Shown: one piece after another, positions 17,848-26,882 of the stretch
Position numbering within the stretch: the stretch's first letter is position 1
Layout: every line of letters starts with the position of its first letter
Source: Pyramidobacter sp. YE332
GTDB lineage: Bacteria; Synergistota; Synergistia; Synergistales; Dethiosulfovibrionaceae
Assembly (NCBI RefSeq): GCF_033060595.1
Contig: NZ_CP133038.1
Span: 1 to 64,000 of the forward strand
Direction: 5' to 3'
Length of the DNA: 64,000 bases
Notes under the pieces: model-generated
The model's input: only the letters and a program-made list of their open reading frames with translations
The model's database searches: none
Told to the model about the DNA's origin: nothing
Position numbers and translations under genes: made by a program

Positions 17848-18937
17848 ATGAAAGGACTCAAAAGGCAGCTACTGATAGGGGCGGCACTCGTCGTTGTGCT
17901 CGCCGGCGTCGCCGGAGGCGTTTACGGCACACGGCTGAAGACGGTCGCGTCGATCCGGCGCATCACTTCTTACGACTCCGGCTACAATCTCTACCGTATG
18001 AACGTCGCGTACGACTACCGTCTCGACGATGTCATCGCGTCCGGCATCGCCGACGACCAATCGATCGTCGACGCTACGATGTCGGAAGCGCTTCCTTTCC
18101 TGCCGCTGCGCCTCAAGGCGCCGAATGCGCTTTCAGCGTCAAGAGCGCCGACGGCGACGCGCTGATGGGGCGAAACTACGATTTCAAAAACAACACTTCG
18201 GCGATGCTGGTCTACGCAACGCTGAAAGACGGCTACAAATCGGTCGCTTTCGCCGCGCTTGACAACCTCATGGCCAATGCTCCCGATCAAAGCCTCAAAG
18301 CCAAACTCTCATGCCTGGCCGCTCCCTTCGTCTGTCTCGACGGCGTCAACGAAAAGGGCGTCTCCATCGCAGTGCTGACGCTCGACAGCCCGCCGACGCG
18401 CCAGCACACCGGCAAGCCTGTCATCGCCACCACGCTGGCCATTCGCCTCGTGCTCGACAAGGCGGCCAGCACCGCCGAGGCGGTCAAGCTGCTGGAAGCT
18501 TACGACATGTTCGCCACCAGCGGACGCGATTATCATTTCTACATCACCGATGCCGCCGGCGACGGCCGCGTCGTCGAGTTCGACTGTCTCGACGAAAAGC
18601 GTCCGCTTGTCGCCACGCCCATGCGCGCCATCACGAATTTTTACGCGCTCTACAAGGACAAAGTGCTGCCCTATCAGAAGAACGGCGTATTCGGACGCGG
18701 CCGCGAGCGCTACGACACCATCGAGAAGATCCTTACCGAGCACGAGAACAACGTCACGCCGCAGATCGCCTGGAAAGCCCTCATCGACGCCTCGCAGGCT
18801 CCCAAAGAGGGGACGTGACCAGCAACACGCAGTGGTCCGTCCTTTACAACAACACGCAGTTGACCGCCGAGATCGCGATCCGCCGCGACTGGCAGACCGT
18901 ACACACCTACAGTCTGAAGACAAACGAACTCCAATAA
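17848..18937 (+). pseudogene. Choloylglycine-hydrolase/penicillin-acylase-like Ntn hydrolase, two frameshifts
   Basis: About 362 residues when repaired. It begins MKGLKRQLLIGAALVVVLAG (ATG 17848, AAGGGGGAAT upstream), a signal anchor. The Ntn core is CAFSVKSADGDALMGRNYDF, where the Cys would be the nucleophile, followed by VFGRGRERYDTIEKIL and QWSVLYNNTQLTAEIAI, a typical linear-amide C-N hydrolase layout. The frame breaks at about 18125 (expected GAA TGC, one G lost) and at about 18815 (expected ACG GTG ACC, one G lost), ending at TAA 18935-18937. Such enzymes hydrolyse bile-salt conjugates, penicillin V or acyl-homoserine lactones; the long N-terminal extension argues against a bile salt hydrolase. 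Substrate unknown. Confidence 0.7.
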
Positions 18938-18983
18938 CCTGCCGACGGAGCCTGATATTATTTCTTACTTAAAAAGCCGAACG

Positions 18984-19104
18984 CAAGAGCGCTGCGGGGA
19001 GAGATTCACAAAGCGAGCTGCGCAGCAGTCGAGCTCCTTCTGAGCGACTGAATTCCCCGCGGCGCCCAGAAAACTATGTTAATACTTTCTATCAAGAATT
19101 AGTA
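18984..19104 (-). repeat. Structured inverted repeat, copy B
   Basis: Inverse partner of 16541-16670; the first 34 bases from the outer end (104 back to about 19071) are identical. Together the copies bound a 2.56-kb segment with the M15 peptidase and the Ntn hydrolase. Confidence 0.75.
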
Positions 19105-19145
19105 CGAAGGATTATGAAGGGCTTCTTTATCCGTGCCTGAAAACG

Positions 19146-19190
19146 AACGCAGGGCGGAGCGAACGGGTATCGTTCGCTCCGCCCTGCGTT
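19146..19190. terminator. Strong bidirectional terminator
   Basis: AACGCAGGGCGGAGCGAACG / CGTTCGCTCCGCCCTGCGTT, perfect 20-bp stem with a 5-base loop, AAAA before and TTTT after. Confidence 0.85.
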
Positions 19191-19223
19191 TTCGGAAGGT
19201 CGGCAGATTCTTCGCAGCGGCGG

Positions 19224-19239
19224 CGTTCCACGCGGAACA
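19224..19239. promoter_or_regulatory. Degenerate parS-like palindrome
   Basis: CGTTCCACGCGGAACA differs from the perfect site at two positions, one in the central CACGTG, and is embedded in a longer stem (GCGGCGGCGTTCC...GGAACACCGCCGC). Probably weak or inactive for ParB. Confidence 0.3.
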
Positions 19240-19290
19240 CCGCCGCTCGACGTTTCTGTTTTTCCCGGCGCCGCGGCGGACTGATTTCCT

Positions 19291-19653
19291 CTATCGGCCG
19301 AAGAGCGCCGCAATCTGCTTGACGGTGTCGTCGAAAACGACGCTGAAAGGTTCGCCGGCGAAGAGGCGCTGGAAGGGGACTCGGCTTGCGGGGAAGAAGT
19401 AGCCCACCGCGGCCACGGCAACGACAACGACAGCCAGCCAGAACCAGAAGCGGCTCTTCCGCGGCGCTGTGTCCTTTTTCGGCGCCACGACCGCGGCGGC
19501 TTCGTCAACGCGCACGCGCTTGGGATCGGTCTGCAGAGGCGTCTTCACGACGGGCTTGGGCTGTTCGACGGGACGGGTCGCACCGCAGTAGGGGCAAAAG
19601 TGCTGCTCGTCGTTTTCGAACTTCTTTCCGCAGGATGTGCAGTAAATTGCCAT
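19291..19653 (-). CDS. Zinc-ribbon membrane protein
   Basis: 120 residues. The N-terminal zinc ribbon is MAIYCTSCGKKF...HFCPYCG (two CxxC pairs, residues 5-26), followed by a Pro/Lys-rich linker, one transmembrane helix about 72-92 (FWFWLAVVVVAVAAVGYFF) and a short tail of about 28 residues. ATG 19653 is 8 bases after AAAGGAG; an ATG two codons upstream is too close. Such zinc-ribbon/TM proteins are widespread and of unknown function. Downstream of and co-oriented with another zinc-ribbon protein. Confidence 0.7.
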   Translation of the reverse strand: MAIYCTSCGKKFENDEQHFCPYCGATRPVEQPKPVVKTPLQTDPKRVRVDEAAAVVAPKKDTAPRKSRFWFWLAVVVVAVAAVGYFFPASRVPFQRLFAGEPFSVVFDDTVKQIAALFGR

Positions 19654-19693
19654 TCTCATCTCTCCTTTGAAGTGATGCCGGCCAAACTGGCTT

Positions 19694-20461
19694 TTAGTTT
19701 TTATGATCCGCCCGCGATGCGTCCAGCAAGGACCGGATCAGCGCGTGCATTTCGCAACAGCGGTCGCACTCGTCCAGCTCCTGCCGGGTGCGATAATCGA
19801 GCGCGACGGGCGCGTTGAGGCCGAGGTCGGTAAGAAGCCCGGCGGGAGGCAGCTCAATGTGCGCTTTTACCTCGTGATACGCGTCGAGATGGGGCTGACG
19901 GCGCGCAATGCCTTCGGCGTGCAGCGGCAACGAAGGACCGTTGAGACGGAAGCGGATCCGCTTCGCCCATGGGTGGCTGGTCGTGATGACCTCCCAGAAA
20001 TCGAAGTAATGAAGAAAACGCGGCGGTTCGTAACTCTGCTTCTTGCCGTCGATCATGCGCTTCTCCTCGTGGCTGATGTGCTCAACCTCCAGCTCGACGC
20101 GCTCGACCTGCGCCAGAGAGACGAGGTCGGGATTGACGGCCAGCAGGTCGTCATCGGCATCTTCGAGCACGACGAAGCGTCCCCCCGCTTCGTCGATCAT
20201 CAGCCGCCCACCGTTACCGACTTCGCGCGAGCTCGAGAAGCCGCGCAGTTCCTCGAGGTTACGTTCGCGGTCCCGAAGCTGTTCGTCGATCTGCGCCACC
20301 GTGCTCTCGCGGCGCTCATCGAACCATGGCGAAAGCTTCTGTGCGCACTTCTTGCACAGATTGCCGTCCGCCAGCCTGCGATTGCCAAGCAGGCCGATCT
20401 CGCCGCCGCAGATGGAACAGATCTTTTTCTCGAAAAGTTTGCCGAAGAGTCCCATCCCCAT
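19694..20461 (-). CDS. DUF4428-type zinc-ribbon protein
   Basis: About 255 residues. MGLFGKLFEKKICSICGGEI and NLCKKCAQKLSPWF give the four Cys of a DUF4428 treble clef in the first 45 residues. Next comes a charged helix (RESTVAQIDEQLRDRERNLEEL), then a beta-rich domain with VVLEDADDDLLAVNPDLVSL and FDFWEVITTSHPWAKRIRFR, resembling short SHOCT/PH-like proteins. Several ATGs are close together; 20461 has the best spacing from AAGGGGAG. A -10 like TATAAT on the minus strand is at 20533-20538. Function unknown. Confidence 0.7.
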   Translation of the reverse strand: MGMGLFGKLFEKKICSICGGEIGLLGNRRLADGNLCKKCAQKLSPWFDERRESTVAQIDEQLRDRERNLEELRGFSSSREVGNGGRLMIDEAGGRFVVLEDADDDLLAVNPDLVSLAQVERVELEVEHISHEEKRMIDGKKQSYEPPRFLHYFDFWEVITTSHPWAKRIRFRLNGPSLPLHAEGIARRQPHLDAYHEVKAHIELPPAGLLTDLGLNAPVALDYRTRQELDECDRCCEMHALIRSLLDASRADHKN

Positions 20462-21008
20462 CTCCATCTCCCCTTGTCTTCCAGTTTTGAAAGCTCCGCA
20501 CATTCGCGCCGCGGACGATCTTTCATAGTCGCATTATACCCTATCCGCCGCCATTCCACATCGCCCGATCGGGTGAAATGCGAAAGATCCGCAAAAGACG
20601 CTCGAGATCGAACGCAACAGCAGGAATCAACCACAACTGGTAAATCAGCCCAGCTAAATTCGCGCGTCCGTGAGGGTGCGACACAGCGGCGTTTTGTCGG
20701 CCCATTCGTCGTCGTTGCTGCTTCAATTCGCGCGCTCCTCACGGAGCGCGACGCGTTGTAGACCGCCAGCGGCGACAGTCGTTCGCAGTGTTTCAATTCA
20801 CGCGCTCCTCGCGGAGCGCGACCCTCCGGAATCAGGCACGGCGCAAGCTCGGGCTTGCGTTTCAATTCACGCGCTCCTCGCGGAGCGCGACCTGTCAATA
20901 GCCAATAAAAAAGTCACCATAACTGCTCATTGAAAAAGTCACCCCATCACACTCTCATCACAGCAAGACACCTCGAAAGAACTCCCCATCGTGCCGCCAT
21001 AACAACGT

Positions 21009-22392
21009 CTACGCGAACGTACATTTATCCCGACATGTGCTATGATATCCCTGCCTTTTGACGACGCCACGCCGCCATGGGTGGTCCGGAGCGGGCTTGT
21101 GCGCTTTCACAAGCCCGCTTTTCCGTTTCTTTGCCGATGCCTCATCGGAGTCGACTCGTTTTTGACTTTCAACCTCCTTCATCTCGATCCGTCTGCCCTT
21201 GGAAACACCCCAGATCCGCCCGGTCGACGTTTCACGCACCTCAACCGTCGTTTGGGCCATCCCGAGGCAATCGTCCGCCGCCGGAACGTACCGACGACCT
21301 CCGTAGGAGATCATGCCGCCGTGATCCGTCCTGCGAGATTCGCGACGCGCAAAGAGAAAATCCAAATCGACTTTTCCTTCCGGCTTCACATAAACGTCCT
21401 CTCCCTCAGCCGGATTGACGGCAAACTTCCGATTGTGCCTGGCGATGAGCTTGGGCAAAACCTCGTTGGCCGCCGTGATATCCGAGACGCCAAGCAGCCT
21501 CAGCTCCCCGGCAGCCTGTCCTGCATCGTGTTCCAAAGACGTTCGACACGCCCCTTCGCCTCCGGCGTCAAGGCAAAGATCTGCCCGATCCCAAGATCCT
21601 TCAGCCCCCGTCCGAAACAACTTAACGGCTCCTCCTTCCCCGCCTCATTCCCTTCATTTTCTTCATTCCTTTCATTCCTTTCATTCCTTTCATTCCCTTT
21701 AGTTCTTTCATTCCCTTCGATCCGATCCTCATCATCCTGCGCCCGTGCCTTTGGAGAGCGGAAAATCGTATGCCGGTCGCTGTAAATCGCCATCGGCAGC
21801 CCATACCCCTCGATCCCCATCCCCAGCGCGGCGACATAGCCCGCCATACATTCGTTCTCAGTGAAATAGGCGCCAGTCACCATCCCCGTCGCATCGTCAA
21901 TATAAGCGTGCAGCGTCGCACGCCCGTTCCCCTGCCAAACCATTCAAACGACGTGGCGTCAGTCTGCCACAACATCCCCGCGGCCACCTTCCGCGGTCGG
22001 GAACGGTGAAGCTTCGGCCGTCGCCGCACACTCTTCTTGCTCCTGATCCCCTCGTCCTTCAGGATGCGGACGACACTCGAACGGCTGATCCTGATCCCCT
22101 CCCGTTCGTTCAGGCATTCCGCAAAGTGAGAGAAGTTGAAATCGTAATAGACCTCCTCATACGCCTTCAGCACCGACTCCCGAACCTCATCTCCGATCCT
22201 GCGCCGAGACGTTCTGCCGCGGTTGCCGTGAACAAGCCCCGCCGCCCCTTGAGCGACGAACCTCTTCTTGATCCTGATGATTTGCCGTTGACAGAGCCCC
22301 AGCTTTTCCGCCGCCTCCCTGTTCGTCATGCGTCCGTCGACAAGCGCTCCGATAATCCTGATACGATCCAGTTCCTTTTGTGACAATGTCAT
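21009..22392 (-). pseudogene. ISNCY/IS1202-family transposase, two frameshifts
   Basis: N-terminal helix-turn-helix MTLSQKELDRIRIIGAL, NREAAEKLGLCQRQIIRIKK and GLVHGNRGR; then a DDE core with QTDATSFEWFG, AYIDDATGMV, YSDRHTIFRSPKA and AKGRVERLWNTMQDR; and a C-terminal APDHPWRR tail, the usual layout of this family (about 460 residues). ATG 22392 follows CAGGAGCG. The frame breaks near 21940 (GG-CAGGGG, one C lost) and near 21505 (CCGGGG, one G lost). Between the second Asp region and the catalytic Glu it carries an unusual Asn/Glu/Arg-rich linker made by a 9-base tandem repeat. Confidence 0.8.
21650..21725 (-). repeat. CATTCCTTT microsatellite inside the transposase core
   Basis: Tandem copies of CATTCCTTT and one-mismatch variants (plus strand) encode GNERNERNERNEENEGNE on the minus strand, just after SPKARAQDDEDRIE. 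Confidence 0.85.
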
Positions 22393-23775
22393 TCGCTCCT
22401 GTTTCATGAACGGTATTATCTCAGAGTGACATTTTCTTGGAACAGTTATGGGTGACTTTATCACTGAACAACGACACTCGCGGAGCGCGACCTTGACAGT
22501 CAATTTCCTGTATGCTAAGATTCATGTTTCAATTCACGCGCTCCTCGCGGAGCGCGACCGCCGCTTTGAGGGTTATTCAGCGCGTAAGCGACGTTTCAAT
22601 TCACGCGCTCCTCGCGGAGCGCGACCGATCTTTCAGGTTATCCACGTGCGACGCCGATGTTTCAATTCACGCGCTCCTCGCGGAGCGCGACCGCTTTTTG
22701 CCGGGGCTGGACGCCGAACGGCTGACGTTTCAATTCACGCGCTCCTCGCGGAGCGCGACCACAACGCCGAGACCCCCGGCGCGTCGCCGAAGTCGTTTCA
22801 ATTCACGCGCTCCTCGCGGAGCGCGACGAGACCAACGGCCCGCAGCGGGACCGCGTCGTCGTTTCAATTCACGCGCTCCTCGCGGAGCGCGACTCGCCGA
22901 AGAGCTACCTGCTGAAGACGTTTTTCACGAGTTTCAATTCACGCGCTCCTCGCGGAGCGCGACACGGCGCGCGCTTCGTCCATATCGTCGAGACTCAGTT
23001 TCAATTCACGCGCTCCTCGCGGAGCGCGACCCTGGCGATCTCCGAGGGGCGCCTCACGTCCATGCGGTTTCAATTCACGCGCTCCTCGCGGAGCGCGACA
23101 CGGGGCGGATGTGGTCTTCGTCGATCCTCCGTGGTTTCAATTCACGCGCTCCTCGCGGAGCGCGACGGGCACAAGCTGGAAATTGACGCCAGCCGCTACG
23201 GTTTCAATTCACGCGCTCCTCGCGGAGCGCGACACGCCTCGTGGCACAGGCGCAGCAAGCGCTCGCAGTTTCAATTCACGCGCTCCTCGCGGAGCGCGAC
23301 GTCATGCCGTTTCCCCGCCTTCCTTTTCAGCTTCCGCGTTTCAATTCACGCGCTCCTCGCGGAGCGCGACACGCTATCGTTCGGAACATCGGTTCCGCTT
23401 GCTGCGGTTTCAATTCACGCGCTCCTCGCGGAGCGCGACGCGGTGAAGGTCGCAAGCATCTTTTGCAGCCACTCGTTTCAATTCACGCGCTCCTCGCGGA
23501 GCGCGACGGACGTGAGCACCACCAAGTTCAGACTTTCTCCGGTTTCAATTCACGCGCTCCTCGCGGAGCGCGACGATCAGCTTCGCGACGTCGCGAAGCT
23601 GCATCAGAGTTTCAATTCACGCGCTCCTCGCGGAGCGCGACCAACGCCGTTGAGGACCATGCCCGCGCCCATGGTGTTTCAATTCACGCGCTCCTCGCGG
23701 AGCGCGACAGCTGTTCGAAGATGGTCGTGCGGTTACTCATTTGTTTCAATTCACGCGCTCCTCGCGGAGCGCGAC

Positions 23776-24000
23776 AGTGGTACTTTTGAGACGGGTATTT
23801 CCCCGCTTTCTCGAAGCGTTCCCGCGAAGTTCGTCGCAAGCTCTATTTCCTTGTGGCTTTCACAGTGTATCTTACAGGGATTTTCCGTGTTCCCATTAAC
23901 CGCGACGGCCTAGGGAATAGTATGACGAATTTTCTTCACAGCTGAATGGTTGGGCGTGCGTTTGCCGGATCACCGATTTTTGCGCGCTTGGGGTTCGCGC
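23776..24000 (-). promoter_or_regulatory. I-C CRISPR leader
   Basis: 225 bases between cas2 and the first repeat, without a gene. It contains several A/T-rich patches (TTTTCTTCACAG, GTGTATCTTACAGGG). By position this is the leader where new spacers enter and from which the array is transcribed leftwards. Confidence 0.65.
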
Positions 24001-24291
24001 TTACAGAATGAGTGCCGATTCCGGGTTGTAACTTTTCTTCGCGCCTATGTGTTCCACTCGTTTTTCCCAGTTGTTGCCGAGGAGGTAAAAACGCAGACTG
24101 TCCACTTCTGGATCGATTTGGGCGATCAGCTGGGCTTTCAGGGTAATCCACTGGGCCCAGTCGAGTTTGCATTCGAACACGGAGAACTGGACGCGGGCGC
24201 CGTGGTTCTCGCACAACCTGGCGACGCGGCGCAGGCGTTTGGCTCCGCCGGCGCTGTCGGTGCTGACGTCATACGCGATGACTACGAGCAT
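24001..24291 (-). CDS. cas2: CRISPR-associated endonuclease Cas2 (I-C)
   Basis: 96 residues, starting MLVVIAYDVSTD, with the conserved first-strand Asp of the YDV motif, followed by RLRRVARLCENHGARVQFSVFEC, the standard Cas2 ferredoxin-like fold. It forms the core of the Cas1-Cas2 integrase that inserts spacers. Ten bases after cas1, last gene of the leftward I-C operon. Confidence 0.95.
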   Translation of the reverse strand: MLVVIAYDVSTDSAGGAKRLRRVARLCENHGARVQFSVFECKLDWAQWITLKAQLIAQIDPEVDSLRFYLLGNNWEKRVEHIGAKKSYNPESALIL

Positions 24292-24300
24292 GGCAAGCCC

Positions 24301-25344
24301 TCATTTGAGAAAGAACGGCGGATAACCGTCCAGATCGCCGCGCAGAAAACGGGCAAGAAGCATCGCCTGGACGTAGGGGAGCAAGCCGAGGGGGATTTTT
24401 TCCTGCAAATAGGGGTGAGTAATTTCTTCTTGTTTGCGATTTTGCCAATTTTGCAGGAAGGTTTCTTTGCGGGGCGTTTCGTTGAGGAGAACGGCTCCGT
24501 TTTCCCGGACGGTAAAGTCGGCGGCAGCGATTTTTCTGAGGTTGACGAGGCTGAGGACAAAGCGGTCGACGAGGTAGGCGCGTAGTTCTTCCATGAGGTC
24601 GAGGGCCAGGCTGGGGCGACCGGGACGGTCGCGGTGGAGAAAGCCGACACAGGGGTCGAGGCCGACGGTTTCGAGGGCGCTGGTTATTTCCGAGGCGAGC
24701 AATGAATAACCGAAGGAGAGGAGGGCGTTGATTCGGTCCGTCGGAGGACGACGGTTTCGGCCGTGGAAGTAGAATTGTTCTTTTTCGCCGAGGATCATGT
24801 GGTCGAAACAGCTGAAGTATTCTCCGGCGCTGTCGCCTTCGATTCCGCGGATGGTGTCGAGATCCGGTTTTGCATGGACGCGGATTTTCTGGAGCTGGAC
24901 GGCGAGGTTTCTGATCGGCTGTTCGTAGGGTTCTGATTCTTTACCGTCGCGGGCGGCGCGCTGGAGAACGGTACGGCTGTTGGCGATTTTGGCGGCGATG
25001 ATGGCTCGCGCGATTTGGGCCGACTGAATGGGATCGTCGGCCTTTCGATATTGCAAACGGCGCAGCAGGACGTTGCCATGTACGGGAGCAGTCAGTTTGG
25101 CGATGAAGCGGCCGTAGACGCTCATGAAGGAGACGGCGACGCCGTGATCGGCGCACAGTTGCATGGCTCCGGGGCTGAGGCTGACGCGGCCGAAGCAGAC
25201 GATGTTTTCGAACAGGTGGATGGGGAATTTGCGCAGAGTCCGCCCTTCGCTACGGATGTCGACGGTTTCCCCGTCGCGGGCGACGTAGGCGCCATCAATG
25301 TTGAGGTAGAGGGTATTCAGCAGGTGTCTCATGCAGTGTCTCAT
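24301..25344 (-). CDS. cas1: CRISPR-associated endonuclease Cas1 (I-C)
   Basis: About 347 residues. MRHLLNTLYLNIDGAYVARD is the usual I-C Cas1 start. The metal-site motifs follow: GIEGDSAGEYF (Glu), GFLHRDRPGRPSLALDLMEE (His, then D/E). A full-length integrase. ATG 25344 is 8 bases from GAGGAG; the next ATG 25332 would also give a complete protein, because a 12-base duplication (CATGAGACACTG) has added one unit MRHC. The start overlaps the end of cas4 by about 50 bases. Confidence 0.95.
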   Translation of the reverse strand: MRHCMRHLLNTLYLNIDGAYVARDGETVDIRSEGRTLRKFPIHLFENIVCFGRVSLSPGAMQLCADHGVAVSFMSVYGRFIAKLTAPVHGNVLLRRLQYRKADDPIQSAQIARAIIAAKIANSRTVLQRAARDGKESEPYEQPIRNLAVQLQKIRVHAKPDLDTIRGIEGDSAGEYFSCFDHMILGEKEQFYFHGRNRRPPTDRINALLSFGYSLLASEITSALETVGLDPCVGFLHRDRPGRPSLALDLMEELRAYLVDRFVLSLVNLRKIAAADFTVRENGAVLLNETPRKETFLQNWQNRKQEEITHPYLQEKIPLGLLPYVQAMLLARFLRGDLDGYPPFFLK

Positions 25345-25993
25345 GCAGTGTCTCCTCAATATGTTTTTTCAGGTAGTTTTCCACGGTGCGGCTCATTTTC
25401 GGCTGGCAGATGTCGCTGATGGAACAGCTCTTGCAGTGGGGCAAAAGCACAGCCGGCGGGATGACGCCAGCGTCGAGGAGTTGATGAGCCTGGACGCAGG
25501 CGTTTTCCATCTCGGCGCGAAGCTGAGGCGTGAAGGCGACTTCTTCACGGCGGCGCGGGGTTCCGTAAAAGAGGGCGCCTGTTTCGATGCGGCAGCCGAG
25601 CATTTCTTCGAGGCAGGCGGCCTGAGCGCAGAGTTGGATGCGGTCGCAGTCTTTTGCCTTAGGGCGGCCGTGTTTGTACTCTACGGGGTAAGGGCGCCAT
25701 GTTCCTTTCTGTCCCGGCAGAAGCACGCCGGCGTCGTCCTGATGGAACTCGACGACATCGGCCACGCCGGAGATCTTCAGGCGCTCGCAGCGCAGGGGCA
25801 GGCCGCGGGCGACGTGCAGGCCGGGGCGGTTCTCGCTCTCGTCGGAATGGGCTTTTTCGTGAAGCAGGCGGCCCTGCGCCGTGAAGATGTTTTCCTGCCA
25901 CTGCCGCTCGATGTGGATCAGCGCCCACTGGCGCGGACAGAACAACAGATGCTGAAGTCCGGAGATCAAAATGTACTCGTCGGAGAGAGGCAT
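25295..25993 (-). CDS. cas4: CRISPR-associated exonuclease Cas4 (I-C)
   Basis: 232 residues of the RecB-like Cas4/Csa1 group. Iron-sulfur cysteines are in FCPRQW (one, near residue 19) and CKSCSISDICQP (three, near 190-200). Nuclease residues are in VADVVEF and VEYKHGRPK (D, E, K motif). Cas4 trims prespacers and defines the PAM end. Its C-terminus LHETLHETPAEYP contains a duplicated LHET from the same 12-base duplication seen in the cas1 start. Two bases after cas7. Confidence 0.93.
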   Translation of the reverse strand: MPLSDEYILISGLQHLLFCPRQWALIHIERQWQENIFTAQGRLLHEKAHSDESENRPGLHVARGLPLRCERLKISGVADVVEFHQDDAGVLLPGQKGTWRPYPVEYKHGRPKAKDCDRIQLCAQAACLEEMLGCRIETGALFYGTPRRREEVAFTPQLRAEMENACVQAHQLLDAGVIPPAVLLPHCKSCSISDICQPKMSRTVENYLKKHIEETLHETLHETPAEYPLPQH

Positions 25994-25994
25994 G

Positions 25995-26861
25995 TCACTC
26001 CACCGCGCTGTATTCCTCTGGGTTCAAACCATCAAGCGGTTTCACTTCGACTCTGTACTCCTTCCAGCTCGTCGCATCCTCAGGAGCCGTGACCGACAGG
26101 CTTCTGTGCACCTGCGCGGAACTATATTGCCCTGTCTTGCAGTTGTGCTTCCACCAATAGACGCGCTTCACTTCCATGCTGCCGTCCGGACGAGCTGACG
26201 ACGCGTCGTTTTCAAAGAGCGTGATCAGCGCTTTATGAAGCAGTTCCGCATCTTCCTCGGAAAAACCCGTCTTTTCGGCCAGCTGACAGTTGATGCTGCC
26301 GTAGAAAACATAGACACTGTGTGCGACACGGTGCTTCATACCCATGGTATCCGGCGATTTGGAACCGTCCTTGGTCGGCTCTCCATTGACGCTTTTCGTG
26401 ATCTGCATGCTGTCGATATTAACCGGCAAAACGGTCATGGCCGATTGAACGGTTACGGGCCCGCGCACGCCGACGGAAACGCCTTTGCTCTTTTCTTCGT
26501 CGCCGCTTTTGTTGCCGAAGGCGAACACCTGCCCGAAACTTCTTACATCGAGCCACTTCTTACAGGCCTCGCGCGCATAGCGCTCGCGATCTTTCCTGTC
26601 GTCTTCGCTCAACTCTTTCTCCGCGCGTTCTTTCAGACTGTTATAACCGTCGTCCGTGCGTTCAGCCGCCTGAACGAAAATTCTTTGTCCAAGGTCCTGC
26701 CAGCGGTTGCGGATTTTGCGTTTCAGACAGACGTCAGAAATCTCGCCATATCCGTCGTAATTCTCGCGGGGGCGATTGCCATTCAGCGGATCGCCATTGG
26801 GGTTGGCATTATTCACAGATAGTATCACGGCAAAATCGATTTTGTTCTGCAAAACTGACAT
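25995..26861 (-). CDS. cas7: Cas7 (Csd2) backbone subunit, I-C Cascade
   Basis: 288 residues, starting DFAVILSVNNANPNGDPLNG with the family G/N-rich turn, and containing RSFGQVFAFGNKSG, VRGPVTVQSAMTVLPVN and KHRVAHSVYVFYGSINCQ, all typical of Csd2/Csh2. Six or seven copies coat the crRNA spacer in the effector. ATG 26861 lies behind CGGAGGAG. Between cas8c and cas4. Confidence 0.95.
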   Translation of the reverse strand: MSVLQNKIDFAVILSVNNANPNGDPLNGNRPRENYDGYGEISDVCLKRKIRNRWQDLGQRIFVQAAERTDDGYNSLKERAEKELSEDDRKDRERYAREACKKWLDVRSFGQVFAFGNKSGDEEKSKGVSVGVRGPVTVQSAMTVLPVNIDSMQITKSVNGEPTKDGSKSPDTMGMKHRVAHSVYVFYGSINCQLAEKTGFSEEDAELLHKALITLFENDASSARPDGSMEVKRVYWWKHNCKTGQYSSAQVHRSLSVTAPEDATSWKEYRVEVKPLDGLNPEEYSAVE

Positions 26862-26882
26862 CGTTATCTCCTCCGTTGTTAT

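Larger units (their letters stand above)
20893..22476 (-). mobile_element. ISNCY (IS1202-like) insertion sequence inside a CRISPR repeat
   Basis: 1584 bases. Both ends start TGTC and share the inner stretch AAAGTCACC(C)ATAACTG in inverted orientation (left about 20911-20928, right about 22443-22460). The flanks carry a 16-base direct repeat CTCGCGGAGCGCGACC at 20877-20892 and 22477-22492, part of the CRISPR repeat plus one spacer base, i.e. a target-site duplication. One transposase gene is inside, on the minus strand. Confidence 0.88.
20653..23775 (-). CRISPR. Type I-C CRISPR array, interrupted by an insertion sequence
   Basis: 33-base repeat, on the crRNA strand GTCGCGCTCCGCGAGGAGCG followed by CGTGAATTGAAAC, a typical I-C form with a GC palindrome and GAAAC end. 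Right of the insertion are 19 repeats starting at 22526, 22593, 22659, 22727, 22795, 22861, 22931, 22998, 23067, 23134, 23201, 23268, 23338, 23408, 23475, 23542, 23609, 23676 and 23743. Left are repeats at 20790 and 20859 plus two degenerate ones at about 20653 and 20720. Spacers are 33-37 bases, 22 in all including the one at 22492-22525 separated from its left repeat by the IS. Degeneracy at the low-coordinate end marks the old end; the leader is next to cas2. Confidence 0.97.

Noticed and set aside
16541-19104. Composite transposon carrying the M15 peptidase and Ntn hydrolase
   Set aside because: The bounding repeats are inverted and structured, but no transposase or target duplication was seen, so it is kept as a finding, not a mobile-element call.
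22448-23913. Long plus-strand open frames rich in FQFTRSSRSAT and NSRAPRGAR
   Set aside because: These are translations of the CRISPR repeat in different frames; the region is the I-C array.
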